A stretch of 64,000 nucleotides of DNA from Gayadomonas joobiniege G7. GTDB lineage: Bacteria > Pseudomonadota > Gammaproteobacteria > Enterobacterales > Alteromonadaceae. Both the position numbers and the translations under genes were made by a program. The notes beneath the pieces were generated by a model. It did not search any database. It was not told where the DNA came from and saw only the letters and a program-made list of their open reading frames with translations. The stretch is taken from contig NZ_AMRX01000006.1 in the NCBI RefSeq assembly GCF_000300815.1, forward strand, positions 806,001 to 870,000. The letters run 5' to 3'. Below, in pieces: positions 28,118 through 34,301 of this stretch. How positions within the stretch are numbered: position 1 is the stretch's first letter; each line of letters starts with the position of its first letter.

Positions 28118-28193
28118 ATCTCAACGTCCGCATAAAGCGCGCGAGATACGAGCTGTACCACTACAAGCGTCGCCTTTGATGCGTTTGTTATAA
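28118..28193 (-). other. attC site of the two-helix membrane protein cassette
   Basis: The minus strand runs from TTATAAC (28187-28193) to GGACGTTGAGAT. CGCATCAAAGGCGACGC pairs with GCGCGCTTTATGCG with extrahelical bases. The R' core GTTGAGA differs from GTTRRRY only at the last base. The TAA stop of the upstream gene forms part of the R'' end. Confidence 0.82.
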
Positions 28194-28853
28194 ATCATAT
28201 TCACAACCAAATACAAAATTAAAACTTTTAAGTTCTTCTTTGGTGGTCTTGGACTTAAAGGCTTCCTCACCAACAATTTTTACCATCCTAGTGCTGATTG
28301 GTGAGTATTTTTGAATCCAGTATCCTCGCTCTAAATCTCCTAGCCACTCAGTGTCTCTTCTATCTGATGGAAGGTCAGCCAAGAGCCCTGTGTAATACCT
28401 GATGGAGTTAGTTAAAATCGCTACATTGTGCAACAATGCCAAAATACCAACTTTTGTATCATTATCCGCCTTAATTTCATTGTTAGAAATTGCATAAAGC
28501 ACATCTCTGAATGGAACGCCATGGTATTGTTCACCTAGCCTTCCATTCTTGAAAGGTGCTTCAAACTGCTTTTCAAGCTGGCTATCCAACCGCGCTAGGG
28601 TTTCCCTTATGAGTTGTAATTTTTGTTGATGAGCATTCGCTGCAAAACTGACATAGACAAAGTACCCCGACAAAAGTGCTGCTATAGGGGTGAAAATACC
28701 ACCAATATACGACCCTAAACCGCCCCAGTCCTGGCTATTTACACTGACACCAACTTTTCCTTCTAAATACATAATCGTAAAATATGTCGCAAGTACCAGC
28801 ACGTACAAAAAAGTAAATACGATCAGCGTGATCTTAAATTTCCGCAATTTCAT
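28188..28853 (-). CDS. Cassette membrane protein, putative AbiC-like
   Basis: A 221-residue protein with two N-terminal transmembrane helices: ITLIVFTFLYVLVLATYFTI (about 9-28) and GGIFTPIAALLSGYFVYVSF (about 51-70), then a helical cytoplasmic domain. The turn WGGLGSYIGGIFTPIAALLS resembles the W-G-x-x-G-x-x-x-G-G-x-x-x-P signature of putative phage abortive infection membrane proteins (putAbiC-like). No nuclease motif is evident. It is flanked by attC sites on both sides, so it is a single-gene cassette. Confidence 0.6.
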   Translation of the reverse strand: MKLRKFKITLIVFTFLYVLVLATYFTIMYLEGKVGVSVNSQDWGGLGSYIGGIFTPIAALLSGYFVYVSFAANAHQQKLQLIRETLARLDSQLEKQFEAPFKNGRLGEQYHGVPFRDVLYAISNNEIKADNDTKVGILALLHNVAILTNSIRYYTGLLADLPSDRRDTEWLGDLERGYWIQKYSPISTRMVKIVGEEAFKSKTTKEELKSFNFVFGCEYDL

Positions 28854-28861
28854 TCCTTGAT

Positions 28862-28959
28862 TTATAACGCCTCAAACACCGGCTTGGTGAAGTTGGCGGC
28901 TTTTTTGGAACAAAAAAGGTGACAGCTTTACCAAGTCCGCGTGCTTTGACTTGTTACAT
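28862..28959 (-). other. attC site of the 113-residue cassette gene
   Basis: From ATGTAAC (28953-28959) to GGCGTTATAA on the minus strand, 98 bases. GCGGACTTGGTAAAGCTGTC pairs imperfectly with the opposing arm that reads CCAACTTCACCAAGCCGGTG, and CCTTTTTTG with CAAAAAAG at the tip. Position and structure are typical of a long attC. Confidence 0.85.
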
Positions 28960-28961
28960 TT

Positions 28962-29303
28962 TTAAGCTACTTCAGCCTCATGGTAATTTGATAGAGCTGT
29001 AACTATTGCCTTTAGATTCCGAAGGTTAGCCTCAGCAGTAGCCCTAGATATGCCTAGAGCCTCTTCCTCTCGTGTTTTAGAGTTGGACAAGTCTTGGTCA
29101 ACAGCGGCAAGAACTTGATCTTTTACTCTGTGTATTTGGCCGCGATCTGTAAAAGATTCAAGCTCACCATCTGTGTAATACCTAAGTAAATAGCCGAACT
29201 CACTCACAAGCTTATTATTTATTGATAGACCCATTGGGCCATCAAAGTTAATGCCATTTTCTTTTGCTACTTTCTTAAGTTTTCTATTTTTGTAAAAAGA
29301 CAC
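28962..29303 (-). CDS. Hypothetical cassette protein
   Basis: No family is recognised. The frame is open to 29345, but that start (MGWYKV) lies in the H repeat. A GTG at 29303, six bases after AAGGAG, is the better start and gives 113 residues. The protein is basic at its N-terminus (SFYKNRKLKKVAKENG) and acidic and helical later, ending ATAEANLRNLKAIVTALSNY. It is the first cassette downstream of H copy 1. The alternation of charge suggests a small cytoplasmic protein. Confidence 0.6.
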   Translation of the reverse strand: MSFYKNRKLKKVAKENGINFDGPMGLSINNKLVSEFGYLLRYYTDGELESFTDRGQIHRVKDQVLAAVDQDLSNSKTREEEALGISRATAEANLRNLKAIVTALSNYHEAEVA

Positions 29304-29323
29304 TGCATACTCCTTGTAAAATG

Positions 29324-29450
29324 TAACAACTTTATACCAACCCAATGGGTCTTATTTCTACCGAACATTGGGTCGCATCAATCTTACCTACATTAATAAC
29401 AAATAATCCTTTATCTTTCTATAACAAATGAATAGCAAATTGATATTCTC
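29324..29450 (-). repeat. Repeat H, copy 1
   Basis: 127 bases, about 94% alike by eye to 35675-35801. It contains a hairpin-forming pair (CCCAATGGG near ACATTGGG). On the minus strand the shared sequence ends exactly with AAAGTTGTTA, after which the copies diverge into their own first genes. Here the -35-like hexamer of copy 2 (TTGACA) reads TTGTTA. The other edge abuts the integrase remnant. Confidence 0.9.
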
Positions 29451-29453
29451 GTA

Positions 29454-29639
29454 AAATCGAGTTTGCCACCTGCGGCCCGCCCTACTTTTCACGAAATTAG
29501 AGCGTTATCTATCCACTTGTATTCGGAAGCCGGTTATGATCCACAAGCTCGAGCAGCTCACACGGATAGCAAATCAACACGGATCTATCAGCGTGGCCAT
29601 GTTGATTGGGTTGAGGTTCCAGCTGGGGAAGTGGGTTGA
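29454..29639 (+). pseudogene. Remnant of a phage-type tyrosine integrase (C-terminus)
   Basis: About 62 residues remain in one open frame. The order is LPPAARPTFHEIRALSIHLY (the box II HxxR region), then SEAGYDPQARAAHTDSKSTR and IYQRGHVDWVEVPAGEVG. This carries the histidine-arginine pair, the H-x-D-x-K-x-T region and the tyrosine (RIYQRG) expected in the C-terminal catalytic part. All upstream domains are missing: the frame is cut at the H repeat edge. The stop is at 29637-29639, and repeat T begins 11 bases later. It is the only recombinase trace on the island. Confidence 0.85.
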
Positions 29640-29650
29640 TGGTTTGAAAT

Positions 29651-29736
29651 GAAGCCTAATCTGAATAAGTCTTAACCTGATCGATCAAATTCGAAAACTG
29701 GGTGGGGTTTGATCAAATCTTACAGTCGAGAATGTG
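29651..29736 (+). repeat. Repeat T, copy 2
   Basis: Second copy of the repeat at 26831-26942, without the 15-bp tandem insertion. It lies 11 bases after the integrase stop codon. The following 129 bases to the next gene hold nothing recognisable except GGTAACAAGTCC on the minus strand, which might be a decayed attC end. Confidence 0.85.
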
Positions 29737-29865
29737 TCAGAAACAGCCGGTAAATAGTATTGTAAAAATCAAAAACTCTGACTCCATTGATTAAAAAACA
29801 CACATCACTAGACACTATGAAAGTACCAGTACATTGAGAAAATGTTAGTTAAGAAGGGGGACTTG

Positions 29866-31068
29866 TTACCAATTATAAGCTTCACAGAACATCCAAATTG
29901 TTAAACCAACAAGAAAAAGTGTTGCTCCTATTGCCACGTAAAGTTTAAATTCAACTTTTGCCTGAGCACTTTTAATATCGTCTTCGGCTTTTCCTATCTC
30001 CGAAGCCTCATCTTCGTATGTTTTAGCTAATGAATCGAATACACCGCGATATTCTTTACTCATAATGCTTATCGTTGAGAATTGACCGATCAAATTAACA
30101 ATCAGTAAAACCGCTAATACTACCACTGTAGAAACGACCGACACATTTTTTACGAATGCCATCGTTTCTAAGCCACCTATCTCAACTTCCTTTATTTGAG
30201 TAGTTGCAAACCAAATACCCGCCGGTAGGGACAAAAGCTTAGTCGCTATATTGTCGAAGACTCCATGAATTTTGCTTACATACTCAGTCCGCTTTTCCAA
30301 ATATTCCTTACGCACTTTATCAAAGGTGTAATTTTCAACATAGCTTTGGTAGCTCAACAACACATTCGACACTAGAGAGTCCATATGTTGTATCAAATAG
30401 CTAAACCGTTGCTTCGACGCATTATCTTTGAGAAACGAGACTAATTCCCTGCACATTAAGCAAGTGATTGCTTCTTTGTGTAAATCTTTACTTAGCAACT
30501 TCTGAAGAGCATCTAAGTCAATCGAGCAATCTAAATCGGACTCATTCAAAATAAACTCGAACCTTAAAGGACGCTCATAGAAAATGGTACTGTCTCCACC
30601 CTCCGTAGATTCAGCTAACTCTTTTACAAACTCATAAGCCTTGTGAACATTCAGATAGTTAACATACTTTTCGTCTTTACAATCTGGTGTCAATAACGTC
30701 ATTGTATTAGTAAAAAAGATATATTTGACCGGTGACTTCACGCGAAGCTCATTAGCCAAAAGCTCATTCCATTCAGAACAAATTGCATAATCTGACTTAA
30801 TTTTTTGTGCGGTCAGCTCGACGTGAAATCGTATGTTATTTTGAAAGTGTGCTTGCTTAAGCTGACTGAGGTTTGCGCTAGAAAGGGGTTTCCCATCTCT
30901 AATAAGGTCGTACGAACCTGTAGTTAATTCCTCACCAGCAAGTAACTCCAACTTATCTTTTAGCTGTGGTGTAAGACGAAGCCATCCCTTAAATTCGCCA
31001 TCTTGAAGTTCTTTTTTTTCAAGTGCAGCGAGAACCAAGGCGTATGCGTCGAGAATTTCGGTGCTCAT
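29866..31068 (-). CDS. Two-helix membrane protein coupled to the island NdpA-like gene
   Basis: A 400-residue protein of no family I recognise. Residues 1-280 are soluble and helical with a mixed-charge composition. Two transmembrane helices are near the C-terminus: SVVSTVVVLAVLLIVNLIGQ (about 309-328) and YVAIGATLFLVGLTIWMFCE (about 376-395), separated by a predicted coiled coil. Its ATG overlaps the stop of the NdpA-like gene (TAATG), so the two are translationally coupled and probably work together. Membrane-anchored partners are common effectors in defence systems, but this role is inference. Confidence 0.7.
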   Translation of the reverse strand: MSTEILDAYALVLAALEKKELQDGEFKGWLRLTPQLKDKLELLAGEELTTGSYDLIRDGKPLSSANLSQLKQAHFQNNIRFHVELTAQKIKSDYAICSEWNELLANELRVKSPVKYIFFTNTMTLLTPDCKDEKYVNYLNVHKAYEFVKELAESTEGGDSTIFYERPLRFEFILNESDLDCSIDLDALQKLLSKDLHKEAITCLMCRELVSFLKDNASKQRFSYLIQHMDSLVSNVLLSYQSYVENYTFDKVRKEYLEKRTEYVSKIHGVFDNIATKLLSLPAGIWFATTQIKEVEIGGLETMAFVKNVSVVSTVVVLAVLLIVNLIGQFSTISIMSKEYRGVFDSLAKTYEDEASEIGKAEDDIKSAQAKVEFKLYVAIGATLFLVGLTIWMFCEAYNW

Positions 31069-32108
31069 TAGTTATCTTTACCAAGGTCGTCTTTTAGCTC
31101 TTCTTCAATCGCTGCACGCAAAGAGTCAGGTATTTCTGAAAAGGTAAGCTCTCCATCATCATATTTTACAGTGGTGTTCAGCATGTCTCTATCAAAGCTA
31201 ATCGCAATACCCTTTCCTCTACCAGAAAGTTTTTTGTAGCTTTTTAGTACCTTTCCGTCAATAGCAAGCTCTTCAGGCAAATCATGTATTTCTCTCGCCT
31301 GTCTAGTGAACTCATCTGCACGATCTGGGAAAACATGATTTGATACGTGGCTCAATTGCACTTGATTCCCAAGTTTTTGTTGCTCTTTAATGTAATCATG
31401 TGCTTGTGCGACTTTTTGTGAAACAACATCGTCGTCCATGCCACAAGCGTTTTTTGCGTAATCTTGTATAGCACTTTTTAATTTCTTAGTTTCAACCGTT
31501 GCTGCCAGCTTGTCTCTTTGGCACCCGATAAATTTTTCAAAATAATCTCTTACCTCGGCTGCTAAGCCTGTTCGAAAACGAACATATCTTGTGCTTAATT
31601 CACTTTTCCATTGAGTAAGGTTGATAGCAGCTCCTAAATGAAGCTTTTTCAAATCTAAAATTTCACTGGCTACCACTTCCAAATCAGCTGCTACATCGAT
31701 ACCCTCGGTCTTATTCAAAATAGCTACGGCTAACCAATCATCATCGTTTCTTTCGTAATGATAGAACACCAGATAACCGCCTTTAACAGTATGCAGTTGA
31801 TCACCTACGATTACACTTTCATATTTGTTCGCCAGTTCTTTTGTCAAAGCAACAAAGTCAGAACATTTACATTCATCGTCGTAGTATTTATTTAGTTTCT
31901 GCTCAAAAGCAGGTTCAACTTCGTTATCACCATCTACACCAAATTCGCCGATATTGAGATGAGCATTTGAGAAAAGTTCCAACAATCCATCCGTTAGCTG
32001 CGCAGTCATTCCTTCCGTGCTATTCTCATTATTCCTGAGTTGCTTTGAAAGTCCTTCACCATCATTGTCACGTTTTACAACATGAATAATTACGTGTTTA
32101 ATTGCCAT
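31068..32108 (-). CDS. Accessory YejK/NdpA-family nucleoid-associated protein
   Basis: A 346-residue NA37/NdpA-family protein. The C-terminal core KLSGRGKGIAISFDRDMLNT, then ELTFSEIPDSLRAAIEEEL, aligns by eye with the chromosomal YejK (IGQGGGVSISFNKELL, LTLHKLPPNLLDAL). The start is taken as the ATG at 32108 (MAIKHVIIHVVKR) with AGGAG five bases before it; the frame extends 12 codons further without support. It is the first gene of a coupled pair with the membrane protein downstream. The pair lies between a frameshifted ORF and the T repeat, and has no clear attC of its own. Confidence 0.85.
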   Translation of the reverse strand: MAIKHVIIHVVKRDNDGEGLSKQLRNNENSTEGMTAQLTDGLLELFSNAHLNIGEFGVDGDNEVEPAFEQKLNKYYDDECKCSDFVALTKELANKYESVIVGDQLHTVKGGYLVFYHYERNDDDWLAVAILNKTEGIDVAADLEVVASEILDLKKLHLGAAINLTQWKSELSTRYVRFRTGLAAEVRDYFEKFIGCQRDKLAATVETKKLKSAIQDYAKNACGMDDDVVSQKVAQAHDYIKEQQKLGNQVQLSHVSNHVFPDRADEFTRQAREIHDLPEELAIDGKVLKSYKKLSGRGKGIAISFDRDMLNTTVKYDDGELTFSEIPDSLRAAIEEELKDDLGKDN

Positions 32109-32358
32109 ACATCTCCTGTTTATTTTTGGACAAGGAGCTTTCAAAAGAGAAGAAAAAAGCTAATCCTTGCTTTATATGAATCTAAATCGTTCAAATTTTA
32201 AATTGTTTTGCCTATATAAAGCGAGCCCTAATAAGCAACATGGGGCAGGTGAGAAGTTTTATCAAAGACCGCTTCTCGCTCTTAGCTGTCTGTAACATGG
32301 AATCCAACCTATTTATCGAAACTGTAAGGTCAGATATCAGCTACTACACCTAATCCTA

Positions 32359-32483
32359 CTACACATCAGCCGAGGATTTGATACGAACTGTTTGAAGAAA
32401 TTCTTCCTTCAATGCAGACGTAAGACCATCCAAAGTATCTTTCTCGATCAGTCCAGTAATTTTTCGCCATAGTCAATAAACAT
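32359..32483 (-). pseudogene. Small frameshifted ORF with good ribosome-binding site
   Basis: An ATG at 32483 follows AGGAAGG and opens MFIDYGEKLLD before a TGA. One base out of frame the sequence continues as TGLIEKDTLDGLTSALKEEF, then LQTVRIKSSADV, to a stop at 32359-32361. The two parts look like one protein of about 41 residues broken near AAATTACTGG. It lies directly after an attC, in the place of a cassette gene. No family is recognised. Confidence 0.45.
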
Positions 32484-32498
32484 GAACCTTCCTAAATC

Positions 32499-32598
32499 AA
32501 ATAACGCCCCATTCAGGGCTTTTTATAGTTGGCTAAGATAACGAACGGAGTGAGATAAGCCAACTGTAAAAAGTCCCACACTGCAAGGCTTGTTATGT
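32499..32598 (-). other. attC site of the 135-residue lipoprotein cassette
   Basis: From ACATAAC (32592-32598) to GGGGCGTTATTT on the minus strand, 100 bases. GGGACTTTTTACAGTTGGCT pairs with AGCCAACTATAAAAAGCCC almost throughout. The R' core GTTATTT is off-consensus in its variable half, which belongs to the next cassette. The gene's TAA overlaps the R'' end. Confidence 0.88.
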
Positions 32599-33005
32599 TA
32601 ATTTTTCTTTTTTGGGATAAGTACATCCATCCACGGTTTAACTTTAGATAAGCAGCTACTTTCATACCTATTCCAAGCAGTTTCAAGGGATATTTCGCTA
32701 CCATACGTAATTTGCACCCACTCAAGAAAATCTTCTTCAACACTCTGTTTTATAATAGGACTTTCTTTTGATACAAATGATTCACTTGTTACTCTTGTAG
32801 CCATTTTTAAGAACGAATTCGAGTTGTTAACTGCATGTTTGGTTATTTGATTAACACCAAAGCTCACACCAAACATCAAATTTCTATGTGCACACTCGAT
32901 CATTTCTCGTGAAAATCTCTCTGAATCCTCCACTGTTGGCTTTGAAGCGCATCCTGATATCAACAACAAAATCGATGTATAGACTACTTTATGATTTATC
33001 TTCAA
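32598..33005 (-). CDS. Cassette lipoprotein of unknown function
   Basis: A 135-residue protein with a lysine-bearing N-terminus, a short hydrophobic core (VVYTSILLLISGC) and a lipobox cysteine near residue 19, so it should be an exported lipoprotein. The mature part is helical with two further cysteines (IECAHR, SSCLSK) that could form a disulphide. Translation appears to begin at a TTG eight bases after AGAGGCG. It is enclosed by attC sequences at 32499-32598 and 33030-33113. Confidence 0.65.
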   Translation of the reverse strand: MKINHKVVYTSILLLISGCASKPTVEDSERFSREMIECAHRNLMFGVSFGVNQITKHAVNNSNSFLKMATRVTSESFVSKESPIIKQSVEEDFLEWVQITYGSEISLETAWNRYESSCLSKVKPWMDVLIPKKKN

Positions 33006-33029
33006 TTTAAATACGCCTCTGGACTCATT

Positions 33030-33113
33030 GAATTAACATAGCGTCGCAAACAACAGCGCGAACGAAGTGAATGTCCGGCAACGCAAGGCACGAATTGATA
33101 TGCTTTGTTAGCT
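33030..33113 (-). other. Degenerate attC-like site
   Basis: The minus strand runs from AGCTAACAAAGC (33113 downward) to GACGCTATGTTAAT. The R'' end equals that of the long attC at 2237-2350, and the location between two cassette genes fits. The internal arms pair poorly, so the site may be decayed or a chimera. Confidence 0.55.
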
Positions 33114-33138
33114 TCCGCCTACACCAAGCTGACACCCA

Positions 33139-33861
33139 TTATTCTGGAACAAATTGAAAAGAGAACTGATAGCGCATCAACGTCAAATTAGGAACGACTT
33201 TTGCGGCTGCACGAGCCTTTCGATCAAACTCCGGCGCAATCAAGATGCCGCGAACCTGATCGTTTCCTTCCTCTTCCATCACACTCCCGATGTAGCTCAG
33301 TATTTGAGCTATAGCCCGCTGCCCAGCCACCCCTGTCTTTAACTCTATAACTACAGGGACCGAATTTAAATCTTCAGCGGTAATGTCGATGAACCCAGTT
33401 TCAACGGAACGTTCCCGACCGTTGTCGGTTACGCGGAGCCCCGTTTCGATCTGGCCGATGTTTTGACGGATAGCAGCCTGCATGTCCTTTTCTAGACCGA
33501 TAGTTTGGGACTGAACATCCGGTTCGGGCATTTCTATCACCGGCACATCTTCGGGCTCGATGCGTTCTATATCATCTTCCAGAAAACGGCGATAACGCCG
33601 GATGGCATCTCGGTAGGACGCTAAATTGTTATAGGCATTTCCTTCAAACGGAATTTTCGATTCATTGGGTCTATTATTTCGTCGGTCTTGGGTGGTATAG
33701 GTCAGTTCTTGGATTAACGATTCCAATCGTTCCTCAGCATAAAGCGCATCTAGATCGCCATAGTAATCCTCGACCCTGCCAGCTCTATGCATCTGGGCCG
33801 TGATGGTGCCGCCCTGATAATTCTGGGCTGCCAGCCAATTCTTATAGTTTACAGTCTGCAT
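33139..33861 (-). CDS. NucS/EndoMS-like PD-(D/E)XK nuclease
   Basis: A 240-residue protein whose C-terminal 120 residues match the NucS-type nuclease fold. The motif runs ETGFIDITAEDLNSVPVVIE then LKTG, giving D159, E173 and K175, followed by QRAIAQILSYIGSV (Q186, Y190), the Q-x3-Y element of RecB/NucS nucleases. The N-terminal part (about 1-110) is different and contains a predicted helical region. Its base composition is clearly higher in GC than its neighbours: two 60-base lines counted by hand gave 58% and 53%. This suggests a recent separate origin. GAGGAATT precedes the ATG. Confidence 0.78.
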   Translation of the reverse strand: MQTVNYKNWLAAQNYQGGTITAQMHRAGRVEDYYGDLDALYAEERLESLIQELTYTTQDRRNNRPNESKIPFEGNAYNNLASYRDAIRRYRRFLEDDIERIEPEDVPVIEMPEPDVQSQTIGLEKDMQAAIRQNIGQIETGLRVTDNGRERSVETGFIDITAEDLNSVPVVIELKTGVAGQRAIAQILSYIGSVMEEEGNDQVRGILIAPEFDRKARAAAKVVPNLTLMRYQFSFQFVPE

Positions 33862-33889
33862 AATTCCTCACAAGGCAGCTAACAATTTT

Positions 33890-34231
33890 TTAGGCATTTT
33901 TCACTTTGCTTTCGATAACTCTACCGACTGCAACGACTCGTGAGCCTTCTCTAATACAGAACTGACTATCGGCTGGAAACTTCCCCTTTGAAGCATTTTT
34001 GAGATTATTAGATAGCAGTATTTTGCACATAGATTCTTCACCTGGTGCTAGCTCGCCATTTTCAAAAAAGTACCTCGCATCCCAATCTGTACAATTTACA
34101 TCATTGATGTGCCAGAAAAACTGACCTCGATAATCATCATAAACCGCACCCTGACGCCCCATATACTCAGTCTTTATCATCACCACCTTCGCAAGGAGGT
34201 CGTAGTTGGCTAACTCTTTGAAATTCTTCAT
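33890..34231 (-). CDS. Free-standing EF-Tu domain 3 homologue
   Basis: A 113-residue protein that resembles the last domain of elongation factor Tu. DYRGQFFWHINDV (33-45) corresponds to the EF-Tu YRPQFYFRTTDV segment, and FCIREGSRVVAVGRV (91-105) to FAIREGGRTVGAGVV. APGEESMCKILL (62-73) corresponds to the PGDNIKMVVTLI strand. There is no GTPase domain. In EF-Tu this domain contacts tRNA and EF-Ts, so a stand-alone copy could act as a decoy or regulator of translation, but the function is unknown. It is followed by the nuclease gene only 28 bases away without an attC, and is preceded by the attC at 34248-34295. Confidence 0.72.
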   Translation of the reverse strand: MKNFKELANYDLLAKVVMIKTEYMGRQGAVYDDYRGQFFWHINDVNCTDWDARYFFENGELAPGEESMCKILLSNNLKNASKGKFPADSQFCIREGSRVVAVGRVIESKVKNA

Positions 34232-34247
34232 TTCTATTGTTTTTGAT

Positions 34248-34295
34248 GCCTAACGCCGCGTTCACTTGCTTGTCCGGTGCAACGCTTTGTTATGC
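34248..34295 (-). other. Short attC site of the 449-residue HEPN cassette
   Basis: On the minus strand GCATAACAAAGCGTTGCAC at the start and GTGAACGCGGCGTTAGGC at the end. GCGTTGCAC pairs with GTGAACGC with one extrahelical G. The R' core GTTAGGC matches GTTRRRY exactly. At 48 bases it is a minimal but well-formed attC. Confidence 0.88.
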
Positions 34296-34301
34296 ATTTT
34301 C

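Noticed and set aside
29837-29870. An attC downstream of the two-helix membrane protein gene
   Set aside because: GGTAACAAGTCC on the minus strand resembles an R'' end, but no pairing arm or R' core was found within 130 bases.
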